Shown here: positions 59,499 through 64,000 of the stretch, in pieces
Layout of the letters: each line of letters begins with the position of its first letter
Position numbering within the stretch: position 1 is the first letter of the stretch
Assembly: GCA_021828185.1 (NCBI GenBank)
Contig: JAKASI010000001.1
Location: forward strand, 248,001 to 312,000
Length of the DNA stretch: 64,000 nucleotides
Direction: 5' to 3'
From: an archaeon
GTDB taxonomy: Archaea > Thermoproteota > Nitrososphaeria > Nitrososphaerales > UBA183
Made by a program: the position numbers and the translations under genes
Notes under the pieces: model-generated
The model's input: only the letters and a program-made list of their open reading frames with translations
Told to the model about the DNA's origin: nothing
Databases searched by the model: none

Positions 59499-59813
59499 AT
59501 GCGCGGCATTTCAAGAGTCCTGCTCGCCTTGAGCTTTCTGGCAGCCCTGATGTCCATGATGTCAGCCCCTGCATTCGCAATCACGACTAGCAGCAGCCCT
59601 GCTGCCGGGGAGCAGTTCCTGGCAGCGGCGATTGCCTTCGGCCTGGCCGCGTTCGGTGCGGGCATAGGGGTAGGGACATCCGGCTCGGCGGCCATCGCAG
59701 CGGTCACTGAGAAGGCAGAGGTTAGGACCACGGCTTTGATCTTCGTAGTGTTGGCGGAAGCAATCGCGATCTACGGGTTCGCCATTGCCTTCATCATCCT
59801 GGGGCAGTCCTAG
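59499..59813 (+). CDS. atpK: A/V-type ATP synthase subunit K (proteolipid c-subunit)
   Basis: The 104-residue proteolipid has a signal-like N-terminal helix ending APAFA (about 1-27) followed by the two-helix hairpin: AAAIAFGLAAFGAGIGVGTSGSAAIAAV and a second helix with the ion-binding glutamate in VLAEAIAIYGFAIAF. It forms the rotor ring. The extra N-terminal helix is probably cut off, as in several archaeal proteolipids. No clear sodium-binding set of residues is seen, so proton coupling is likelier. Confidence 0.92.
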   Translation: MRGISRVLLALSFLAALMSMMSAPAFAITTSSSPAAGEQFLAAAIAFGLAAFGAGIGVGTSGSAAIAAVTEKAEVRTTALIFVVLAEAIAIYGFAIAFIILGQS

Positions 59814-59840
59814 CATCTGCGGGCGCTCTCAGACCGTAAT

Positions 59841-60698
59841 CTAGTATTCCCTGAGTATCGAGAAGTCCGAAAGGTCTTCCAGCAGCACTGTTGCTCCATT
59901 CCTGGGCAGGTTCATCAGCCTGCGCTTGGCCTCCTCGGCGAACGACTCCGCCTGGGCCGTCATCTTCCCTACCACTTCGCTCTCGCTGTGGGTCTTGAGG
60001 AGACCAACGGACACCTTGTCCTTGGACCTCCAGTCAAGCAGGTCATCCTTCAGCTGGTAGGCGACCCCAATGCATCGGCCGTAGTCCGCGAGCGCTTCCA
60101 CTTCCTTCTCACTTCCGCCGGCGATGAGCGCGCCGAGTTTCGCTGACGTCTCGAAGAGCGATGCGGTCTTTTCAGTGACTATTCTGAGGTACTCGTCCCA
60201 GGTGAGCCTGTAGATCTTGGGGTCGATGGTCAGCTCGGAGTACTCCCCCTCGGCCATCTGCAGGGCGGCGTTGCTGACCTCCTCTGATATCCTTCTGTCG
60301 TCGTACCTGGCAGCAAGGGCGAGGATCATGGCGAAGACGAAGTCGGCGCTCAAGAGGGAAGCGCTGTATCCGTACTTCATGTGAAACGGCAGCTTGGACC
60401 TCCTGATCTTCTCTTCGTCGATTACGTCATCATGGATTATCGATTCGGTATGGAGCAGCTCGACGGCTACTGCGGCCCCGAGCACCGAGTCGTCTCTGCA
60501 CCCTAGCGCTTCGGCAGACAGCATGAGCATGACTGGCCTCACCCGCTTCCCTCCCTCGGTGGCGTAGACAAGGGGGTCGTGGAACCGCGAATGGGCGTAG
60601 AGCCTGAGCTCCTTTGAGAGAGCCTCATTCACCCTGGTGGCATAGGACTTCATGCGGGCCTCCAGCGACTCCAGGGAGACCGCCCTATCTTCACCCAC
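59841..60698 (-). CDS. Polyprenyl diphosphate synthase, copy 2
   Basis: The 285-residue enzyme has the first Asp-rich motif IIHDDVIDEE (Asp90, Asp91, Asp94) and a second motif KDDLLD. Before the first motif is LLHTESIIHDD, with no bulky aromatic pair at positions that would stop growth at C15, but chain length cannot be fixed by eye. It is more like long-chain or GGPP synthases than copy 1 is. It starts at ATG 60698. Confidence 0.9.
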   Translation of the reverse strand: MGEDRAVSLESLEARMKSYATRVNEALSKELRLYAHSRFHDPLVYATEGGKRVRPVMLMLSAEALGCRDDSVLGAAVAVELLHTESIIHDDVIDEEKIRRSKLPFHMKYGYSASLLSADFVFAMILALAARYDDRRISEEVSNAALQMAEGEYSELTIDPKIYRLTWDEYLRIVTEKTASLFETSAKLGALIAGGSEKEVEALADYGRCIGVAYQLKDDLLDWRSKDKVSVGLLKTHSESEVVGKMTAQAESFAEEAKRRLMNLPRNGATVLLEDLSDFSILREY

Positions 60699-60731
60699 CC
60701 CTGTCCACCTGAGTTTTCAGAAGATTAGGTT

Positions 60732-60741
60732 CGTATATAAC
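60732..60741 (+). promoter_or_regulatory. TATA box of the 60766 gene
   Basis: The sequence cgtatataac is centred about 29 bases before the GTG at 60766, consistent with a leaderless transcript starting at that GTG. Confidence 0.55.
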
Positions 60742-60765
60742 AGGTTGCCCTGAATCCGACTTTCC

Positions 60766-61473
60766 GTGCTCTCGTTCAGGGTTCACCAGCTTCGCATCGG
60801 GAGGCTGCACTACCTCCTCCTTCCGAAGATGACCAGGGCGCAGATGAATGTGATCTCGAGGAGGGTGAGCAGGGCGGGGTACTCGGTCGAGCTCTCGAGT
60901 TCCCTCTCGGCGCGGTCCGGTCAGGGCACCATCCAGGTGGACCCCTCGGGAGTCTGCAGGTCCACCGTCGACATCGCTGACCTGATTGTCCCTGCAGTCC
61001 CCGACATCCTGGCTTGCGATAGGGAGCGAATCCCGCTGGGCGAATTGGAGTCGTTATACCTGACAACCGACAGGTCAGGAAGGAAGAGCAGGGTGCGCAT
61101 CTCCACCAGGACGGAGTCTTTCCTCCTCTGGGAAATCATGCGCGCTTCCGGCGACTGTGGTCTTTCTCCCGACGAGCACGCGGTTGCGACCTTCCTGCTC
61201 GAACGTGCGAGCGGTACTTGCGGAGTGCTGACTGACTTCCCGGAAGACGGATCGGTGGCCAGGATGGTGGAGGGAAGGCGGTACTTCGATTCGAAAATCA
61301 GTCCAGCCATGGCAGCGAAGACCTTGCGCGTTGCAGGGACGAAGTACCCCAAGAACTCCTATCTCCGGCGGGACGGGATTCTGGAGCTCTCTGACATCGG
61401 GAGCTCCTCGGCCGGGGACTGGCTGGATCTCTTCGACGAGCTAGGAGAGTGGTGCTATTTCACTCCCGAATAG
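60766..61473 (+). CDS. Unrecognised soluble protein
   Basis: The 235-residue product starts at GTG 60766, supported by the TATA box at 60732-60741. No membrane helix is present. It has a mixed N-terminal half with many arginines and serines, scattered cysteines (in SGVCRS, LACDRE, SGDCGLS, SGTCGV) without a regular metal motif, and an acidic C-terminal end (GDWLDLFDELGEWCYF). I do not recognise a family. Codon use is like the host core genes. Confidence 0.6.
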   Translation: MLSFRVHQLRIGRLHYLLLPKMTRAQMNVISRRVSRAGYSVELSSSLSARSGQGTIQVDPSGVCRSTVDIADLIVPAVPDILACDRERIPLGELESLYLTTDRSGRKSRVRISTRTESFLLWEIMRASGDCGLSPDEHAVATFLLERASGTCGVLTDFPEDGSVARMVEGRRYFDSKISPAMAAKTLRVAGTKYPKNSYLRRDGILELSDIGSSSAGDWLDLFDELGEWCYFTPE

Positions 61474-61513
61474 CGCGAAAGCCCTAATTACAAACTTCGC
61501 CGGCCTCGGCCCA

Positions 61514-61625
61514 GCCCCGGTAGTATAGAGTCCGTCAGGGCGTATAGCCCGGTCAAACCTAAGAGGTGTCGAAAGTATGCCGGCCTTTCGAGTCGGCGAC
61601 CCGGGTTCGAATCCCGGCCGGGGCA
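61514..61625 (+). tRNA. tRNA-Glu(TTC) with two introns in the D-arm
   Basis: The acceptor GCCCCGG pairs with CCGGGGC, followed by A. The anticodon arm CCGGC-CTTTCGA-GTCGG gives TTC, and the T-arm is CCGGG-TTCGAAT-CCCGG. The D-arm is too long by 37 bases. Removing 19 bases (61529-61547) and 18 bases (61557-61574) leaves GTAT-AGCCCGGTCAA-GTAT, the usual archaeal tRNA-Glu D-arm, and a 75-base tRNA. Exact cut sites may vary by a base or two because of short repeats. An AT-richer region of different gene content starts right after this gene. Confidence 0.9.
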
Positions 61626-61771
61626 TATTAACCTACACCTCCTAATCCCCGATGGGTGCTAATCCCTAGGGTCTGTGCGGTTGGGGATTCGGACCCAGAG
61701 ACTAGGCCTCTGGTGCTGGAGTGTCAAGTGCCTTGCATATCTGTTGGGTGCACAACGATGGCGCATCCCTG

Positions 61772-62281
61772 CTACGGTGACCCTTTTTGCAGGACATCCA
61801 TCAACCTCAGTAGCACTTTCCCATGCTCAGTCAATTGATATAGTTTGACGCTGCCACTTTGGATATTCGTTTGGACTAACCCGTACGTCGCGAGGGTGGA
61901 TAGCTCGCGGTCGACTTCCTTCCAATCTATGCCAGTTAGCTCGGAGAGCTCTTGTCGGTGCTTCGGTTCAACCATGCTGCGTAGCAACGTCAACCTGGAA
62001 TTGCTTCCACGCATTCGGTTCATCAAGTCGTACACATCTTTGGTGAAGCCTGCACCCTTCCATTCCTTCACTGTTTGTTTCCTCCAAAGAAAGACCCCTA
62101 CGAGGGTCCACCCCGAAATAGACAACGGAATCGAGTAGTTCCACAGCGCTCCGAATGGTCCGCCATATGCCGGGGGACTTATTCGTATAGCGTCACACAG
62201 CGGAGTCTCACAGGACCCCGCCACCTGGCCAAAGGAAAGAACATATTCGACACTTAGGAAAGTTTCGAAGGACGTGAACAC
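61772..62281 (-). CDS. Membrane-tethered winged-helix regulator
   Basis: The 169-residue product has an N-terminal hydrophobic stretch and a clear helix (about 50-66, ending LWRKQ), then a winged-helix domain: TLLRSMVEPKHRQELSELTGIDWKEVDRELSTLATYGLVQTN and a wing SGSVKLYQLTEHG. It could sense something at the membrane and act on DNA directly. It is divergent from the secreted-protein genes at 62323, a natural target. The segment has AT-richer codon use than the core genes. Confidence 0.65.
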   Translation of the reverse strand: MFTSFETFLSVEYVLSFGQVAGSCETPLCDAIRISPPAYGGPFGALWNYSIPLSISGWTLVGVFLWRKQTVKEWKGAGFTKDVYDLMNRMRGSNSRLTLLRSMVEPKHRQELSELTGIDWKEVDRELSTLATYGLVQTNIQSGSVKLYQLTEHGKVLLRLMDVLQKGSP

Positions 62282-62322
62282 GAGCAGGATAACTACAAAA
62301 AACTGAGAAACCTCAAGTTACT

Positions 62323-62949
62323 TTGGTTTGGAGCCCGAGAGAGATATCAACTTTTCCCAGAAGAACCCGTGAAAATCTAATCTGGCTTGGTCACCAGTAC
62401 CTTCGCGTGCGAGGTCTAGAGGCGTCGCGCCCGTCACAAAAGGTTTTCGTCGTCTCGGTTGGAGTAGTCGGCCTGGTCATGCTTATTTCTTCTCTAGTCT
62501 TGGTTTCGCCAGTACATTCAGTCGGGACCAGCGTGGCTCTCAACTACAGTGTGAATGGGCTGACATGTTCCCTCCCCGGAGGGACACCGACTAGCGTGGA
62601 ACTCTTGGTCCAGAGAGTCGTACTGTCCCCTCAGTTCATCTCAAAGACTGGCGGACTCCCATATGTATTCTTGGGATTTGACAATACGACAGACCATGTG
62701 ATAACAACCGGCAAAGTGACGACTACGGCACCCTCGCCCGGGAACGCCACAAGCGGAGTGAATATCGTCGGCGGCGTCACAACAACAAGGCTACCTGACA
62801 CGACAGAATTGGGTTTCGCAACGTGGGGGCCTGCTACCTCGTGTGCCAGTGGTGGGACCTACCTTCACTGGATAAATGTACAGGTCCCTATTCAGGAAGG
62901 AAAGTACAATATCACGGGCGCGCAGGTCTTTCAAGGAGGGCTGGCATGA
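62323..62949 (+). CDS. Secreted or anchored protein of unknown family
   Basis: The product of up to 208 residues contains a hydrophobic segment (about 42-64, signal or anchor) followed by a Ser/Thr/Val/Gly-rich beta-type ectodomain with a Cys pair (in LTCSLPGG and TSCASGG). The start is unclear: 62323 is the longest choice. Its stop overlaps the ATG of the next secreted-protein gene, so both are co-translated. I do not recognise a family. Confidence 0.55.
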   Translation: MVWSPREISTFPRRTRENLIWLGHQYLRVRGLEASRPSQKVFVVSVGVVGLVMLISSLVLVSPVHSVGTSVALNYSVNGLTCSLPGGTPTSVELLVQRVVLSPQFISKTGGLPYVFLGFDNTTDHVITTGKVTTTAPSPGNATSGVNIVGGVTTTRLPDTTELGFATWGPATSCASGGTYLHWINVQVPIQEGKYNITGAQVFQGGLA

Positions 62950-63830
62950 AGGGTTTCTCGCCCTTGCGCCCAAGCTTGGCCCGCAATTATCTCCTCCCCA
63001 TCGGAGTCGCTTTCGTATTTGCACTCTTCCTAATCCAGCCTGTTGCTGTGTTCGCTTTAAATGGGCAAGATCCCAATCGTCAAATACAATCGACAAACAC
63101 ATCGAGCGATATCGGCTCTTGGGCCCGACTGGAGGAGCAAGCGAACAACCTCTTTCACTTTACGGGCTATGACAATACCATAAAGGAGGACGCTTTCAGC
63201 ATGCAGCTGAATGTCCTTACGAACGGGGGCACGCACGGATGCGGATCAAGCTGTCAGTACAATTGGGCCCTTCAGGATGTTGAAGACGTTGTGAAAGATT
63301 ATCCGGGGACGGGAACAATAGGAGCGTGGTTGGTAGATGCTCACATGGAAGCGTGGGTTGGCAGTAGTGGGTCTCAAGGTTTCTGTCAACTCGCTCCCAG
63401 CAGTCTAGCAAACCTAAACAACACTGGCACCTTCGCGCAAATGGAATTCTTCCTGCATTCGAGCACGCAGGTGACGAATGCGCTTACTATCGTGGTCAAC
63501 GGTAACACATTTTATTCAAACTCGATGACTTGCTCTTATCCAAGCGGGTACGGGCCAGTGACTTACATGACTTGGGTCGAGGGTGTTATCGTCGGGTTGT
63601 GCTGCTCTGAACACGCTTCATTCTCGCCTCTTCAATCAGAAATCTTCCAATCCGGCTATATCGATCTGGTCAGCAACTACAACTCGATGAGCAGCTATTA
63701 TCCAGAATCAATAATCACCGCAGAAACCTCGAACCTCTACCAGAGTAACTACAACTACTACGCGTCAACCTACGGGTCTCTGTACCTGTACACCGTTCAA
63801 TTCACACAGAACACACAGACTGGTACGTAG
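62946..63830 (+). CDS. Secreted protein of unknown family
   Basis: The 294-residue product starts at ATG 62946, overlapping the preceding TGA (ATGA). It has a signal peptide (about 1-39, ending VFALN) and an ectodomain rich in Asn, Ser, Tyr and Gly with several cysteines (HGCGSSCQYN, GLCCSEH, SMTCSYP) that may form disulfides. The composition is like extracellular enzymes or adhesins, but no catalytic motif is recognised. The last 170 bases of the window (63831-64000) show no gene. Confidence 0.6.
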   Translation: MKGFSPLRPSLARNYLLPIGVAFVFALFLIQPVAVFALNGQDPNRQIQSTNTSSDIGSWARLEEQANNLFHFTGYDNTIKEDAFSMQLNVLTNGGTHGCGSSCQYNWALQDVEDVVKDYPGTGTIGAWLVDAHMEAWVGSSGSQGFCQLAPSSLANLNNTGTFAQMEFFLHSSTQVTNALTIVVNGNTFYSNSMTCSYPSGYGPVTYMTWVEGVIVGLCCSEHASFSPLQSEIFQSGYIDLVSNYNSMSSYYPESIITAETSNLYQSNYNYYASTYGSLYLYTVQFTQNTQTGT

Positions 63831-64000
63831 TCTGGCTCCGGCGTCGTTGCGACCTGGAAGATGACCATGCCGGCTCGCAAATAACTACCCCACAGGCCGT
63901 GTCCTGGTGGCCCTGCGCCGATTCTTCCGCTGTGCTGAACCCTGGGGGTGGAAGACAAAACCAATACGACCGTAAGCGAGTTGGTCTCGATGACCTATCC

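Overview
The window is high-GC, gene-dense archaeal DNA. Archaeal markers are topoisomerase VI (both subunits), aIF2-beta, an aIF1/SUI1 factor, a Rio1 kinase next to a KH-domain protein, an A/V-type ATPase, and TATA boxes followed by leaderless or nearly leaderless starts. Four of six intact tRNA genes carry introns, mostly at non-canonical positions. A complex I run without NuoE/F/G, membrane-anchored cupredoxins, a divergent FtsZ-like GTPase and a grpE-dnaK-dnaJ operon together suggest a member of Nitrososphaeria (Thaumarchaeota), probably a terrestrial lineage. No ammonia-oxidation gene is visible, so physiology stays open.

Layout. 1-6.2 kb: end of a Rieske oxygenase gene, two cupredoxins, threonine synthase, tRNA-Thr and tRNA-Leu. 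Beside tRNA-Leu lies a scarred stretch (3.3-5.2 kb) with tRNA 3'-end scraps, a truncated phosphate permease and a broken acetyltransferase. 6.2-14.1 kb: a phosphatase, a decayed LAGLIDADG endonuclease, an OB-fold protein, glycan-building genes (GlcNAc-1-P transferase, acetyltransferase, Gfo/Idh/MocA dehydrogenase), a small cytochrome b/Rieske operon and two probable sugar or envelope genes. 14.1-24.3 kb: tRNA-Gln, a metal operon (ZIP, winged helix, iron redox enzyme), a radical SAM enzyme, thioredoxin reductase, glycine decarboxylase subunits and an FtsZ-like protein. 24.3-29.4 kb: methionyl-tRNA synthetase and the SAM by-product recycling genes (ahcY, two MTA phosphorylases, apt). 29.4-41.7 kb: translation factors, the Hsp70 operon, Rio1-KH, topoisomerase VI, inositol-phosphate synthase, a prenyl synthase and an M20 peptidase. 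41.7-43.8 kb: an AT-richer island with two secreted or anchored proteins, a truncated UbiA gene and an IS66-type remnant. 43.8-45.2 kb: two intron-bearing tRNAs and SUI1. 45.2-56.2 kb: complex I genes H-I-J-K-M-L-M-N. 56.2-59.8 kb: ATPase subunits I, C and K. 59.8-64 kb: a second prenyl synthase, tRNA-Glu with two introns, and a second AT-richer segment coding secreted proteins and a membrane-tethered winged helix.

The most striking feature is nuoI. Two inteins sit six residues apart inside one [4Fe-4S] cysteine motif, one a mini-intein and one carrying a LAGLIDADG endonuclease. The second is a tRNA gene with a CAT anticodon that folds properly only if four short introns are removed. There are also several reading-frame anomalies: an extra base near the start of topoisomerase VI-B, a shifted winged-helix gene, and an in-frame TAG in an acetyltransferase. 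Some could be assembly errors.
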